A DNA stretch of 64,000 bases from Bombyx mori (Eukaryota > Arthropoda > Insecta > Lepidoptera > Bombycidae): assembly GCF_030269925.1 (NCBI RefSeq), contig NC_085109.1, positions 4,836,001 through 4,900,000 on the forward strand. The letters run 5' to 3'. Every line of letters begins with the position of its first letter. Within the stretch, counting starts at the first letter, position 1. The notes below the pieces were generated by a model. That model searched no databases. It worked only from the letters and a program-made list of their open reading frames with translations, and had not been told where the DNA came from. This document shows, in pieces, positions 31,530-43,362 of this stretch. A program made the position numbers and the translations under genes.

Positions 31530-31733
31530 CATGTGAGCCCACACCATACCACCACCCTGCTTCGGTATGAAAGGTGGGGCAACCGTTATACTATTAAAAC
31601 TAATACCTTACAGCTCACAAGGTGGGTGACGGTATTAACTTTGTAGATGTCTATGGGCTTTAGTAATCAGTTAGCATCAGGCGGGCCGTCCTGTCCTGTC
31701 AGCTCTTCCATCATCTAAGCAATAAAAGAAAAT
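31530..31733 (+). repeat. Decayed Bm1-type SINE 3' half
   Basis: ACCACCACCCTGCTTCGGTA, GGTGGGGCAACCGTTA, TAGATGTCTATGGGCTTTAG and ATCTAAGCAATAAAAG. Confidence 0.65.
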
Positions 31734-31785
31734 CTACCACCGGATCGGAATTGCGACCCACCGAGAAGATCCGACGAGAAACTTT
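31734..31785 (-). repeat. Hairpin-tail retroposon fragment
   Basis: ATCTACCACCGGATCGGAAT and GAGAAGATCCGACGAGAAAC, 52 bp, abutting the SINE on the left. Confidence 0.6.
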
Positions 31786-31895
31786 GTGCGCGTATTGTTG
31801 TTCGGAGCTTTTAAGGTTATTACGAAATTGTCCTTAACAAAATTCAGACATCCGAGAAAAATCTTGTGTTCTATGATGACTGCCGTCACACACGC
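31786..31895 (-). repeat. Diverged LTR fragment
   Basis: TTGTTGTTCGGAGCTTTTAA, CAGACATCCGAGAAAAATC and TGTGTTCTATGATGACTGCC follow the order of the LTRs at 17253-18112. It is a decayed relative with no partner LTR. Confidence 0.6.
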
Positions 31896-31903
31896 AATAG
31901 CTA

Positions 31904-32193
31904 TCTATATATATAAAAACGAATTGCTGTTCGTTAGTCTCGCTAAAACTCGAGAACGGCTGGACCGATTTGGCTAATTTTGGTCTTGAATGATGTGTGG
32001 AAGTCCAGAGAAGGTTTAAAAGGTAGATAAATATAAAAATGCTCGGAATTAAATAAAAATGACAATTTTGTTTTTTCTTTGATGTGTCCTCCGTCGAACG
32101 GATTCCTTTTGTTTGTTTTAAGTTTATTTTATACAAAAGCTTAGATCTTTTATTTATCGATTGAGGCACTACGAAGTCTGCCGGGTCAGCTAG
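31904..32193 (+). mobile_element. Helitron-like element H1, copy 4
   Basis: Complete: A|TCTATATATATAAAAACG to GGGTCAGCTAG|T. 290 bp and close to the family consensus. Confidence 0.85.
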
Positions 32194-32417
32194 TTATTAA
32201 TAAAAAGAAATTTCAGGAAACATCGACGCTCCTAAACTATAACAAACCATGCATACATTCGTTGAGAAAAGCGGATGGTATTAATTTGAGAAACCGGAGA
32301 CGTTCCCTGAGGCTTGTTTTGTCATAGTGAAACAAGATTGCCGCATGTTTATAATGCATGCTATTATTTAATGCTGAAAGAAAACAATTTAAGTTAAGCA
32401 GTAAATTAATTAAGTAT
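32194..32417. other. Unannotated DNA
   Basis: Nothing recognised. Confidence 0.45.
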
Positions 32418-32548
32418 ACTTGAGACCTTAGAACTTATATCTCAAGGTGGGTGGCGCATTTACGTTGTAGATGTCTATGGGCTCCAGTAACCGCTTAACA
32501 CCAGGTGGGCTGTGAGCTCGTCCACCCATCTAAGCAATAAAAAAAAAC
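32418..32548 (+). repeat. Bm1-type SINE 3' end
   Basis: ACTTGAGACCTTAGAACTTA to CACCCATCTAAGCAATAAAA. Close to consensus. Confidence 0.85.
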
Positions 32549-32673
32549 CTTTTGAAGTTAAACATTTGTCACGTCAAGAATTATGCATAGATAGAATTTC
32601 AAGTGACGCTTTGTTTATCAGTTCCGACAGATCAAGTTATTGGGTAGTAAGATTTACGTTCTTATTTCACGAG

Positions 32674-32842
32674 GATGTTTCCCTAGCGCTATGATGCTAC
32701 GCTATATGCTTCTTCAAACGAGGCTTGTGGAGAGTACTTAACGGTAGGCAGCAGCTTACCTCTGCCCCTGGCATTGCTGACGTCCAATCGCTCACCATCA
32801 GGTGGGCTGTATGCTTTTTTTGCCTACAAGGGCAATAAAAAA
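32674..32842 (+). repeat. CR1/jockey-like LINE, short decayed 3' piece
   Basis: GATGTTTCCCTAGCGCTATG and CTTCTTCAAACGAGGCTTGT match the last residues of the LINE ORF, then the tail with small deletions to GGGCAATAAAAAAC. Confidence 0.75.
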
Positions 32843-34260
32843 CAAAGTATCACAAATAATATTTTGTTAAAAATATGCCTAGCTGTTGTTTTAATTATAA
32901 TCAGTACCTACCTAAAATTACCACATCTATCTAGTTAGGGATCCGAAATGGAAGCTTACTGACCCATGCCGAAAATAGCAACGGTAATGTTTCGTGTCAT
33001 AAACCGTTCCATTTTTAGCGTCCATTTTTAGTAAATTCCACCTTCAAGACTGAGTTTTCCTCTCGTAAATTGCGACACGTTTATGAAAATGGGCGCACCG
33101 GGAAATGCATTTTGATTGAAACTCTCTCAGTGTAATGAATACTGTGAAGCAATGCGGCTTCGTAAATTGAAAAGTTTCAAGAAATAATAAATTTATTTTT
33201 CGATCATACAATTTTCACATTCAATAAGAAATTTCAAAAATACTTTGTTCCATTCGGTGTTGTTATATGTATTAACATTTTTGCACCAGTTAGCTTAAAA
33301 GATTAAGCATTCGACTTACAAGTTGTAGACCGCACTCGGAATGTAAATTATTGCATTAATTTATTATTATAATATGCAATAATACGCGTGGGTGCGAATA
33401 ATATAGAATAATAATAAGAATAATAATATAGAAGGTAACCAAAAAGATCACGCAGCCGGTTCAGGTTTTCATCAACAGCTATTTGCTGGAAATACTTAGC
33501 ATTTTCTAGCCTAAAAGATCTCTAAGACCGATCGTGATGGCGATACTGTTGAAGCCCTCTGTCCAACTTGGAGAACTTAGGACCTTAAACAAACGATAAT
33601 AAGCGAAATCCTGCCAGGCCCGTTGTGACTATCGTTAACTGTATGAAAAAATGAATTTGCAAACACATAGGTAAAGCGTCGATGGTACTTCAACAAAAAA
33701 AAATTCTGATTGCTGTCACAGCGCTGCGTAACATTTACTTTTTTCAAAGCCAGGCATTGCGTAACAAAAAGTATCTTCAACAGTGCATTGTCAAAGATAG
33801 GTTTACTAGGTAATACTTATTTAATTAAGGCTGGTGCTTTGATAGAAAGGCGTGGAACCCTTTCAAAACATCCTTCTTCTGAGCTGCTGAGAATATTGAG
33901 CGTAAAAATTCAAAAACAGTATTCTTAGTATCCTTGAAAGGCTAAGTCACAAAATACCGATCTTTATTGCTTGAAGAAATGTTTTACCGCAATATTTCAA
34001 GATTTATTGAAATTGCTTCTCCGAGTGAAAACGATAAATTGGCTTTCGTTTCAATTCCTTCCAATACGTCAGGCGGACCGCAAAGATTTTCATTTTGACC
34101 TATTTGTTTTGACAGAAGGTTGTGTCACCAATTTATTTACATTCACATAGACTTACTTCGTTTACTTGGAGAGTATTTTTCAAATAGCCTACGATTTTTG
34201 TTATAAAATTAAACAACTGAGCAACCTATTTGAATTAAATAATATTTAAAGTATTGTCAA
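32843..34260. other. Long unannotated stretch
   Basis: About 1.4 kb AT-rich. A 72-codon frame at 33710-33928 shows no known domain. Confidence 0.4.
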
Positions 34261-34485
34261 CTAGCGACCCGCCTTCGCTTCGCTTCGGAAACTGTAATTT
34301 ATTACTGATTTGTTCACTATTTAATTGATGTTATTATACATATAAACCTTCCTCTTCAATCGCTTTATCTATTAAAAAAACCGCATCAAAATCCGTTGCG
34401 TAGTTTTAAAGATTTAAGCATACATAGGGACAGACAGATATAGGTACAGAGAAAGCGACTTTGTTTTATACTATGTAGTGACAAG
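34261..34485 (-). mobile_element. Helitron-like element H6
   Basis: A|CTAGCGACCCGCCTTCGCTT at the left, with CCGTTGCGTAGTTTTAAAG inside and TTATACTATGTAGTGA near the right. The CTAGCGACCCGCC end is shared, in the opposite orientation, by 53378-53580. Confidence 0.6.
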
Positions 34486-35469
34486 TTGATTGGCTTAAGC
34501 TAAAAAATATTAGGTATTTAAGATTAAAAATACTAAGTGTATTTGTAAAACACTAGCCGACCGAATAGCTTTTGTCACGTCTTTGTAATCTACAGGCGAA
34601 TTCTCAAGCTATGCCTTATTTAAAGTAATAAAGCTAAGACTATCATTGTCAAAACGGAAAAATTGAATAGAAATATATATTTTTTCGAAATTTTTTCTCT
34701 TAATCTATTTGAATTTGAGTCCAATTATCAAACAAACAACTACAAAGGAAAAGTCATATTCTAATCATGCGAAAAAGTGTTTTTTTTATTTTTCTTAATT
34801 ATACATTGAAATGAGTAATTTGACTGATAATGCTTCGCAGCAGAACCGGGTAAGGCGGTTAGACTTGTAATTTTTTTTTTTTTGATAACCCATCAATTTT
34901 CCTTTAAAGAGCGATACAACAAAAAATACCTCTGTATGCGAATTGTCTAAACAATTCTTAAAATTGCAATATCTTTCTCCGTATTCACATTTAGTAATGC
35001 TCGTAATTGCATCGAACGAACCGCTTATAGCGTTCCCGCATGGCAATAAACAAGCCACTCCGATGTTTATTACATACGAACTCACCTAATTATTTTCAAG
35101 CAAATTTACAACCCGACCATTTAATCTAAGTTCGCCCAAGTCGAGTTACAGATTACTGCCTCGCATTAACTTCGCGCGCCGAAAACTGAATTCCGGCTAA
35201 CTACACACGTACATTAAACGACAGCTCTAGCATACTATAAGGTACATTTTCACTAATAATCTTTAAGAAAATAATAAAAAAACACTATATCGCTATCTTT
35301 TTTCTTCCTCAAAAAGTAACCCTGCCAGCAAGAAAGATTAAATCGCTTAATATAATAGTAAGATTAAGAAAGAAATTGTATCAAATATTTTAATAGCGTT
35401 AGGTTAAGGTTTAGTAAACAATATTTAAATAGAAGCGCGGGACCTTTAAGTTGTATTTTCCAGTTTGTG
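34486..35469. other. Unannotated AT-rich DNA
   Basis: Nothing recognised. Confidence 0.45.
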
Positions 35470-35600
35470 TTCTACATGGAAGATATTAAAACTTAAAAAA
35501 AAAAACGAAATCATTCCTAAAAACAAAGATGACAAACAGAGTTCCGTCCGCGACCACGAAAACTGCAAACTATTCGAACCGTCAGAAATAATATAATGGC
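35470..35600 (-). repeat. Unnamed repeat, CGTGGTCACGGA type (minus)
   Basis: Its reverse complement contains GCAGTTTTCGTGGTCGCGG and TTTTTAGGAATGATTTCG-like text shared with 49425-49660 and 58785-58985. Confidence 0.45.
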
Positions 35601-35629
35601 AATAAACACGCGAGATTAAGCCGTAACTT

Positions 35630-35800
35630 CTTCTTCTTCTTCTTATCAGCCCACAGACATCCACTGCTGGACATAGGCCTCTCCCAAGCCTCACCAAAGA
35701 CTGGTCCTGCGCTGCCTACATCCAGCGGATCCCCGTGAACCTCGATAGATCGTCGGTCCATCTTGTGGGAGGCCGGATCTCTGCCGGAGATTCTTAGCAC
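35630..35800 (-). repeat. RTE-like LINE 3' end with (GAA)n tail
   Basis: On the minus strand it ends ...CCAGCAGTGGATGTCTGTGG, GCTGATAAG then (AAG)n (35626-35643). This is the typical end of lepidopteran RTE elements. ORF remnants are frameshifted. Confidence 0.75.
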
Positions 35801-36028
35801 GCCCTGCCCCGCCCTTATCTTGACCGCTACCGTAGCCAGGAATAGCGGAGCTGCCGGGGACTGGGGGCCGGTTTTTATTTGTGTCAGCCATGTTGGGGGG
35901 GTTGTCATAATCGTGGCGCTTGGCATGTGGGTTGACGAGCGCAGTGTGCTGTTATGATACTCGGAGAATGTTGCTGCCCATTCTCTGAATAATCCCCTAG
36001 TCGCCTCTTACGACACCCACTAAATAAA
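35801..36028. repeat. Unclassified LINE fragment
   Basis: GC-rich, with GGGGACTGGGGGCCGG, GTTGGGGGGGTTGTCATAAT and CGCCTCTTACGACACCCAC. The last motif recurs at the 3' ends of several insect LINEs. The order of pieces suggests the RTE copy and this one are separate insertions. Confidence 0.45.
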
Positions 36029-36429
36029 CCGTAAAAGTAGTTTAAATGACGAACCTTAACAGTTCTGCAATGGCTAGTGAAATCGCGGCTTAAGCTATAT
36101 AGGTAAGTAGATGTCCCGTTAACATTAGCTGCTCCCTTCCCGGCACATTAATTCCAAACGCCGGACTACGGCGTCCATGATTTATAGGATTTTCGTGTAA
36201 ATGGCAGTACTGATTCAAATTACAAGCGGGTGTAGACTTGTCATATTCATTGACAAGTTAGTGCCATCCCTTGTTCCATTCTGGTAACTTTTTAGTCGAA
36301 TCGAAATTTGTCATAAATAATTTAGTATTGTAATCGTTCCGAGAGATAAAAGTAATAATTTTTGAGGAGGCTTTTCTTGATGTTCCTTAAAAAAGTTATG
36401 TTAATATAAATTTATAAGGAATATAATGG
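36029..36429. other. Unannotated DNA
   Basis: Nothing recognised. Confidence 0.45.
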
Positions 36430-36600
36430 AGTAGCGTGGATAGTCCTCGCACAAGGTGGACTGATGTCCCATTGAAGGTCGCGGAAATCAACGCAAGACG
36501 GTACGGTAACGGTAGGCAGCGCAGGACTAGTTGCTGTGGCAAGGCGTGGGAGAGGCCTTTGCCAAATAATGGACATCTGTAGACTGAAAGATGGAGTGTC
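36430..36600 (+). repeat. RTE-like LINE ORF end, decayed
   Basis: CCTCGCACAAGGTGGACTGA, AGGACTAGTTGCTGTGGC, GGGAGAGGCCTTTGCC and ATGGACATCTGTAGACTGA follow the C-terminal RTE pattern, with indels. Confidence 0.65.
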
Positions 36601-36716
36601 TTCTAAGCTTGATGGAAGAATGGCGTGTCTTCTCAGCTTGCTCAGATTTTAAGGAAAATACAACCGTTATACAAAACAATCGGGATTTTATAGCTCATGT
36701 TTCAAGTTAAGTTTTC

Positions 36717-36938
36717 TATTGCTCAGATGAATGAACAAGCTCACGGCCAGCCTGGTGTTAAGTAAAAATGTAAATGCTGTCACCCACTTTGAGACCTTAG
36801 TGCTAAGTCCCAGTTCTATAGTACAACAGCTGCCCCACCCTTCAAATTAGAAAGCATTGCTGCTTCACGGCAGAATTAGGCGTGATAGTGGTACCTACCT
36901 ATTGGAGACGACTCATAAGACGTCTTACTATTGGTGTC
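36717..36938 (-). repeat. Decayed Bm1-type SINE (minus)
   Basis: AGCTCACGGCCAGCCTGGTG, a gap, then GACCTTAGTGCTAAGTCC, CAGCTGCCCCACCCTTCAAA and the CTTACTATTGGTG end. Confidence 0.65.
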
Positions 36939-37045
36939 AGATTCAGTGGCATCAGTGAGATATTCATGAAGGCGGTAATTACACATCCAAAAGTGCGGCT
37001 GAACTTGACAGAATAATATTGATTAAAAAGAAAATTTATAGGTAC

Positions 37046-37434
37046 ATATTAATACGTGAAGCAAAAACTTTGTATCCCTTTTTACGAAAATTGCGCGGAT
37101 GGAGGCGTATGAAATTTTCCACACTTATAGAGAATATAGAGAAGAAGTGCACAATGCTAATATTTTTTTAAAATAATGCATAAAAGATGCATTAAATCAA
37201 TAAAGAAAACATTACACACACTACATACCATGTATTTGACGCACACACGCATGAATACTATTTATTGTCAAACTTTTGCTCTTGACGTCTGTTGTCAAAT
37301 TGAGAATAAATTAAATATTGTTTGTCTTTATTAATATTTTTTATAGTATAGTCTTGGCGAAATTTGTGATTATAAAAGTATAAAATACAATCACATTAAT
37401 TATAGTCGATTTTCGACTACTGCGGGACCTCTAG
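37046..37434 (+). mobile_element. Helitron-like element H2, opposite orientation
   Basis: ATTAATACGTGAAGCAAAAA at the left to CTGCGGGACCTCTAG|T at the right. In Helitron orientation its CTAG end is intact; the TC end is blurred. Confidence 0.7.
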
Positions 37435-37695
37435 TTTAACTAAATTCATAAGAAACAGAAACGCTGTATTAACAACAAATGGTGAAACGTACCGAGATAA
37501 GTGGTCGATAAAGCATATTTTGGCACGGTGCCTATTTGAGCTTAAGTCAGTCTGCGCGTAGCTTGTGTGGTACATAGTAACTGTATGCGGATTAATGTAG
37601 ACTGTAATCAAGCAGTTCGTATTCGGAACGAATGAGATAAAGCAAGAAGAATTTCTGCACGTACAAATATACTAAAAGACGTTTTTATTATTTTA
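37435..37695. other. Unannotated DNA
   Basis: Nothing recognised. Confidence 0.45.
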
Positions 37696-37985
37696 CTAGC
37701 TGACCATACAGACTTCGTAGTGTCTCAGTCGAGAAATAAAAGACCTAAACTTTTGTATAAAATAAACTTAAAACAAACAAAAGGAATCCGTCCGACGGGG
37801 GACACATCAAAGGGAAAATCAAATTGTTATTTTTATTTAATTCCGAGCATTTTCATATTTATCTACCTTTTAAACCTTCTCTTCTCTTTCACAAATAATT
37901 CAAGACCGAAATAAGCCAAATCGGTCCAGCCGCTCTCGAGTTTTAGCGAGACTAACGAACAGCAATTCATTTATATATATATAGA
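37696..37985 (-). mobile_element. Helitron-like element H1, copy 5
   Basis: A|CTAGCTGACCATACAGAC to ATATATATAGA|T, full length with some substitutions at the CTAG end. Confidence 0.82.
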
Positions 37986-38050
37986 TTATTATAACATATT
38001 ATTTTTACAGCATGCTATTTACGCGTTATAGTAAATAGGTTTATATGATA

Positions 38051-38300
38051 CTAGCTGTACCCGTCCGCTTCGCTGGGCATTTAAAATCAACATTATTATT
38101 TCTCACCCCCACAAAGATTCTCATCATTAACGCCCCCGCAACTGGTGTAGGTAGTACAGCACTCATATAAATATTAACTTAAACATTAAGTACATGTATT
38201 TTCTACATGGATACTAAGTTTCAAGTGAATCGGATGCACAGTTCAGTAGTTATAACGGAACATCCGTAAAAACCATTGTAGATTTATATATTAGCATAGA
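38051..38300 (-). mobile_element. Helitron-like element H4
   Basis: A|CTAGCTGTACCCGTCCGCTT at the left to TTAGCATAGA at the right. Contains TTTCAAGTGAATCGGATGCA and CAGTAGTTATAACGGA, segments that recur in lepidopteran Helitrons. No ORF. Confidence 0.6.
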
Positions 38301-38460
38301 CTGAAACTACTTTTTACGGTTGAAACTTGCGTTTTTTTATGATGAAGAATCCTTGTGTGGTACAAAATCCTCTATAATAATTTGAAATAGATTCACTCAT
38401 ATCACGCTTTCTTAATTTCAAATATAAGCTAACACAAGTGAAACCGCGGGGCGCGTCTAG
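38301..38460 (+). mobile_element. Helitron-like 3' terminus H5
   Basis: GTGAAACCGCGGGGCGCGTCTAG|T is a CTAG-ending terminus in the opposite orientation to H4. The TC start is not clear. It may be a separate insertion abutting H4. Confidence 0.5.
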
Positions 38461-38837
38461 TTACCAACATTAAATTATAGTGGAACTGAAGCAGCTATCT
38501 CGAGAGCTGCGGGTTATTTTCTCCGTATTTATACGAGATCTGAGACGCTATTTGATTAACGTACATAAATTATTTGTATATTTGCGTTGTGTGAGATAGC
38601 GTTTACTCTGCGCTAATTAGTCGCAAGCACATATTCTCTATGTTTAATTAAAGTTAAATATTCAAACGAAAACACTTATTTATAGTGAATAATTTATTTC
38701 AGAGGGAGAAAGTCAGAGTGTTCATTTCAAAATTGTATCTAATCGAATGTACGGTAGTAAAACTGTACGCAGATCATATATATATATACATATATGGGTG
38801 TTTTACTGATGTCAGGTAGTAAAGTGAGTAAATTACA
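38461..38837. other. Unannotated DNA
   Basis: Contains a short (TA)n run near 38778-38793. Confidence 0.5.
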
Positions 38838-39265
38838 TACCCGATCCTGTAGACCGAATAGTAAATAGTCGACGTCGCCCAAAACACGACATTACGGATC
38901 CTTCCGATCCATTAACGGTGCTTTTAGGTACCATAAGCACCGGTCACCGTCCTCGTCGAACCCGTCGCTTGCGACGAAGGGCTCGACGAGCGAATTAACG
39001 CACAGACACAACCCTCTGAGAACGTTGTACCGGAAAACCTATATCAGACAACAATCACACGAATGCAATTCCCGTGATGCAACAGTCATTACTTGTCCAC
39101 TGAGTTTCTCGCCCGATTTTTTCAGTGAGTCGCGTTTCCGATCCGGTGGTAGATTCTGCGAAGCACGGCTCTTGCTAGGGTCAGTGTTAGCAACACTCCG
39201 GTTTGAGCCCCGTGAGCTCACCTACATGTTAGGGCGAAGCTGTAATAGCCTATTGGCATAGGTAC
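38838..39265 (+). repeat. Hairpin-tail retroposon, copy with internal insert
   Basis: ATACCCGATCCTGTAGACCG through GGGCTCGACGAGCGAATTAA, then an extra segment (about 39013-39095, including ATGCAATTCCCGTGATGCAA), then CCACTGAGTTTCTCGCC and the tail with a shortened hairpin. The extra segment also occurs at 47690-47788, joined at the same point. Confidence 0.7.
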
Positions 39266-39392
39266 ATATAAGTAAAGTGAGCTCGGACTACTAGTCTGCA
39301 GCAGTCTAACGTTCCGTTTTGAGCATTGGCATAGCGGTCACACACGAGTCTATGATGTCACGGCTTAGGATAGCTGTCAACCTTCAAGTTCT

Positions 39393-39485
39393 TTTTTTTT
39401 ATAAAGGAAGGATTACTGATGGCCCGGAGACCCTTCCAGTTTCACTAGGACAGATGGGCGATCACGGGCTCAGCCAAGAAGCTAA
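39393..39485 (-). repeat. Retroposon tail, GGCCCGGAGGCC type
   Basis: T-run, then GGATTACTGATGGCCCGGAG, CAGTTTCACTAGGACAG and GGGCTCAGCCAAGAAG. Confidence 0.6.
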
Positions 39486-40961
39486 CTTTGTAATGTTTAT
39501 GAACTATAATAACCACATAACATGTAGACTCTGAGATCGTACATTCGCGTAAGGCAAAGCATATTCGTGGAAAATGTAATTGCGATAAAAGCAAAAACAA
39601 TTTTGCATTTGTTTTGTTTCTCTCCTCTTTGATTTACGAACAGATTGAATGCTGTACATTCTACATTAGGTACAAAGTTAAAACAATTAAAATGAATACG
39701 TACAGTCTAAATTAAAATACGACTGAAGAAACTAAGTTCTTTTGAATAACACAATAAAAGCCATACCTAATAAAAGTATTAGACTCCCATTTCGTAACAA
39801 AAGAAAATATCAATCAAAAATTAGTGAGACTGCCTTACAAAAAATAAATGAGTCTTACTACGGCTCCATAGTTTTTTTTATTCGTACACTGAAAACAATA
39901 GAGTCCCGAATGAAATATTTTGCATTTAAATGAAAATATCAGAAGAAGTATTCAAAAAATTATAACAGGAGCTTAATGATTTTTTTATTGCCTATATTGT
40001 GAACAAGGTCAGACACGAGATGTTTTGCCACTGAGTTACTGGAAGAGTATCGTCAATGTTGGAGTCGCATCAACAGCTTTAACAATAAATGAAGTTTAAA
40101 GACAAAACAAAAAACATACTTAAATAGAAAAGCGAACTAACAATTAATTTGGTCTTTGCTTATCATATTAGTCAATATTAGTCGTATTGGTCTCTGGTCA
40201 GGGTATTAGAGCGAATTCAAAAAAATATTGTGTTATTGTCATCGATTAATTAATGCGTATGCAACTTTCAAGACAGACGTCTTGAAGTTGGTGATATGAC
40301 GTATATATGACAAAAGTTACTACATTATATAAAAAATAAACATTCCAAGATAATAAAATAAATATATAATAAAAACGTGTTAAAAAGGCATCTTATTTTG
40401 CCCGTCGGTACACACAATGACATGTAGAAATTAATATAATTATTATATTCTAATTATTAATTAAATCTTGATATACACGTGTATCCGTCAAGTATCAATT
40501 AATTAGATTTCAACAAAAAACATAGCAAGATGTGGTAAATAAACAATAAAATTATATATAAGCTAATAGCTTAACCCGGCCACGATTTGCTGTGGCCTTC
40601 TCTTGTCTAGTATTAATGATTTCCCTAATTGAATCAGGTTTGGCACTGCCTCAAATAAATAACCTAGGAATTGACGATTTATGGTTATTCATAGATATCA
40701 CATATGCATTACTTTTGTTCTCAAGAAGCCCAATACAGAACTTAAAGTATTAAGTTTTGTTAAATTTGAAGTGATTGCTTCAATCCAAATAATTCTTTAT
40801 TGCGTCTAGAGTACGATGTTAAGAAAAAACGTCCAGACAGAACGTTCGTTTGAGGTCGTTGTGACTTTGTGTTTCAAGAGGAAAATCTATGTTCTTTTGT
40901 ATGGTAAAATGGTTTAATTCTAGATTTTTTATTTTCATGCCTCGATGTGTATGACTTTAAT
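39486..40961. other. Long unannotated AT-rich stretch
   Basis: About 1.5 kb with no recognised element. TAGCTTAACCCGGCCACG (40569-40586) vaguely recalls a Helitron terminus. Confidence 0.4.
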
Positions 40962-41215
40962 CTTTTTTTTTTTTTTTTTATAGCTTAGATGGATGGACGA
41001 GCTCACAGCCCACCTGGTGTTAGGTGGTTACTGGAGCCCATAGACATCTACAACGTAAATGCGCCACCCACCTCGAGATATAAGTTCTAAGATCTCAGTA
41101 TAGTTACAACGGCTACCCCACCCTTCGAACCGAAACGCATTATTGCTTCACGGCGGAAATAGGCGGGGTGGTGGTACCTACCCGTGCGGACTCCCAAGAG
41201 GTCCTACCACCAGTG
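40962..41215 (-). repeat. Bm1-type SINE 3' half (minus)
   Basis: T-run of 18 (40962-40979), GGATGGACGAGCTCACAGCC to GAGGTCCTACCACCAGTG. Close to consensus. Confidence 0.88.
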
Positions 41216-41499
41216 AAAGAATCGTGAATACATAATACTTTTCATTTGCTTGTTGCGAGTGTTACCATATACCTCCTTTGCTCGATCTATGCATTTTAGG
41301 TACGAGTCGATTGGTAGATACAATATGTGAGTACGGGTGCTGTATTAATGTATCACCTAGGTAAATTATCAATTAACCTTTGGCAGTGGGACCATTACCG
41401 CACTCAATTCGTGGGTACTACGCAAAACAATTATGGCGATAAACAAGATATGCGACAATAAGTCTCAATAAGTAATAATTAAGTCTCATACACACCACC
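41216..41499. other. Unannotated DNA
   Basis: Nothing recognised. Confidence 0.45.
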
Positions 41500-41705
41500 A
41501 TATGAGTTTTTCGCCGGGTCTTCGAAGATCCGGTGGTAGATGCAGCGAGCACTGCTCTTGCTAGGGCAGATGCTAGCACGTTATTCAGTCTACGCCCGGT
41601 GAGCTTGCCCAGCAGTCAAGGTGAAGTCCGAATAGCCCCTTAAGGTAGGCCGATAGCCAGTAGCCGATAGGTAGGCCAGTAACCGATAGGTAGGCCAGTA
41701 ACCGA
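41500..41705 (+). repeat. Decayed hairpin-tail retroposon with short tandem repeat
   Basis: ATCCGGTGGTAGATGCAGCG and CACTGCTCTTGCTAGGGCAG match the family. Its end runs into three near-copies of AGTAACCGATAGGTAGGCC (41650-41705). Confidence 0.6.
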
Positions 41706-41830
41706 CAGTTACGAGTTGTAATATTAATTATGTTAAGTTCAAACATTGGTTTCAATTTTAATACAACTACCCCTGTGTTCCCTTGAAACTGTTCGGCTGA
41801 TTTAATTGGGCTTCAATTAGCCAAAAAGCA

Positions 41831-42219
41831 CGTGTGGCACTCGGGGACTGCAGCGGAAAAGCTATTTATTGCATAGCATTTTTTATCAACTTATGCAATT
41901 ATAATTAGACAATAATAATTAAATATTAAAACAATAATAAAATAAGACCAAACTATATTTATAAACATTAACAAAAGCAAAACATTAACTTCACTAGACC
42001 GCGCGAGAGAGAGATAGGCAGACTTTTCATGATGCGCATGCAGTGCGACGTTACGCCGCGTGCTTATTCAGAAATACTACACAAGCGCAACGTGTGAATG
42101 TGCTGAACGCGAGCTACATGGTAGGCAGAGTGGGAGTGTTAGGTTTTATTTTCGTTACGGAATTTCTTGATTCGGTTGCCGCGCTCAAATCCCGCAATAA
42201 AAGCTAAGCAATAGCTTAA
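41831..42219. repeat. Unnamed ~375-bp repeat, copy 1
   Basis: CGTGTGGCACTCGGGGACTG, TTGCATAGCATTTTTTATCA, CAACGTGTGAATGTGCTGAA and CGAGCTACATGGTAGGCAGA are shared, in order, with 45096-45451. Non-coding, CpG-rich in its second half. Class unknown. Confidence 0.7.
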
Positions 42220-42935
42220 AAAGAAAACTTATATTTCCTTTTTTTACTCGTCTCCAATTCAAGTTTTAAAATATAGGTACCATAAAATTTAGTTATGTCA
42301 TTCATTAATGTAGGTTTTAATCCAAAAATCATATCTGAACACCAGATGTTATGTTAAATGGTATCCAATATTACATTTATCACAACGATTCAGTTATCCA
42401 AAAATAAGAATGATCAGCCCGTAAATTCGTTTTGCCCAAACTCACAGTTTCAATATAAAACAAATTGTGGCTCATCTACAACCTGACGCCACGAAAGGAC
42501 TATCCGATAATAATTCAAGCGAGATGATCGGACACCCGACGGCTAAGACTGATTCTTGACGCGTCATGCATCATTTTACTTTATCGAAATCAACTTTTCA
42601 AAAGCCTCGCAGAATCAACGGTATGTTTACCTTTAATTTCGCATTTCGGTGCTACTAAATAGAATTTCTTAAGTACAATGAATCCGTCTTCATTTCATCA
42701 GTATATCCTGTTTCAAAAGTCTTAACATCCCTGAATAAGTTAATTAAGAAACACGAATCGGTGGGAAGGTTTTAAGCTAGCTGTTTGTCTCTTTGATATT
42801 TGTTTATGAAGAAAAAAAAATCACTGATGTGTAAAATTAAATATCCCTCTGTGTTTCTGATTTAGGATCGTAAAACACGAGTACTTCTTTCGTAAACAAA
42901 AAAAAATGTGTGCGTGTACTAGTGTACACACGTAA
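42220..42935. other. Unannotated DNA
   Basis: Nothing recognised. Confidence 0.45.
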
Positions 42936-43156
42936 GAAGTGAAACTTTTTTATGGCCTTATTTTTCGAAAAATGATCTACATGCAACTTTCTAGAAATTG
43001 GTTAAATAAAGTTAAATTAGATAAAGTTTAAACAAAAGGATTTTATTATCATAGACATGAATACAAAAAAGATGGCGCGTAACGGAAAAATGTGACGCGT
43101 AACCGAAAAATGTGACGGTAAATTTTTTTCCAACGCCGATAAAGAAGTTTCACTTC
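42936..43156. mobile_element. MITE-like element, GAAGTGAAAC ends
   Basis: GAAGTGAAACTTTTTTATG at the left and its near-inverse (CATAAAGAAGTTTCACTTC-like; ATAAAGAAGTTTCACTTC) at the right. 221 bp, with two tandem GACGCGTAAC-GAAAAATGT units inside. Target duplication unclear. Confidence 0.6.
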
Positions 43157-43362
43157 AATAAGCGTAGAAACTTTTCATTGTGTTATCAAAACTAGTTGAA
43201 TGTTTTCATTACGCAATTATTATTTTCAGCTTAGAATTCTACTGTCGTTTCGAATTATTTATATTTTTGACCATGATCGACTAACGTGTCAAACTTTTAA
43301 TATTATATATAATGCGTATTCCTTTATTACGAATATAATTTTAAATGATAATAAGCGGTTAG
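43157..43362. other. Unannotated AT-rich DNA
   Basis: Nothing recognised. Confidence 0.45.

Noticed and set aside
38836..39265. Firm naming of the hairpin-tail family as BMC1
   Set aside because: The name comes from memory and no coding part is visible to confirm it.
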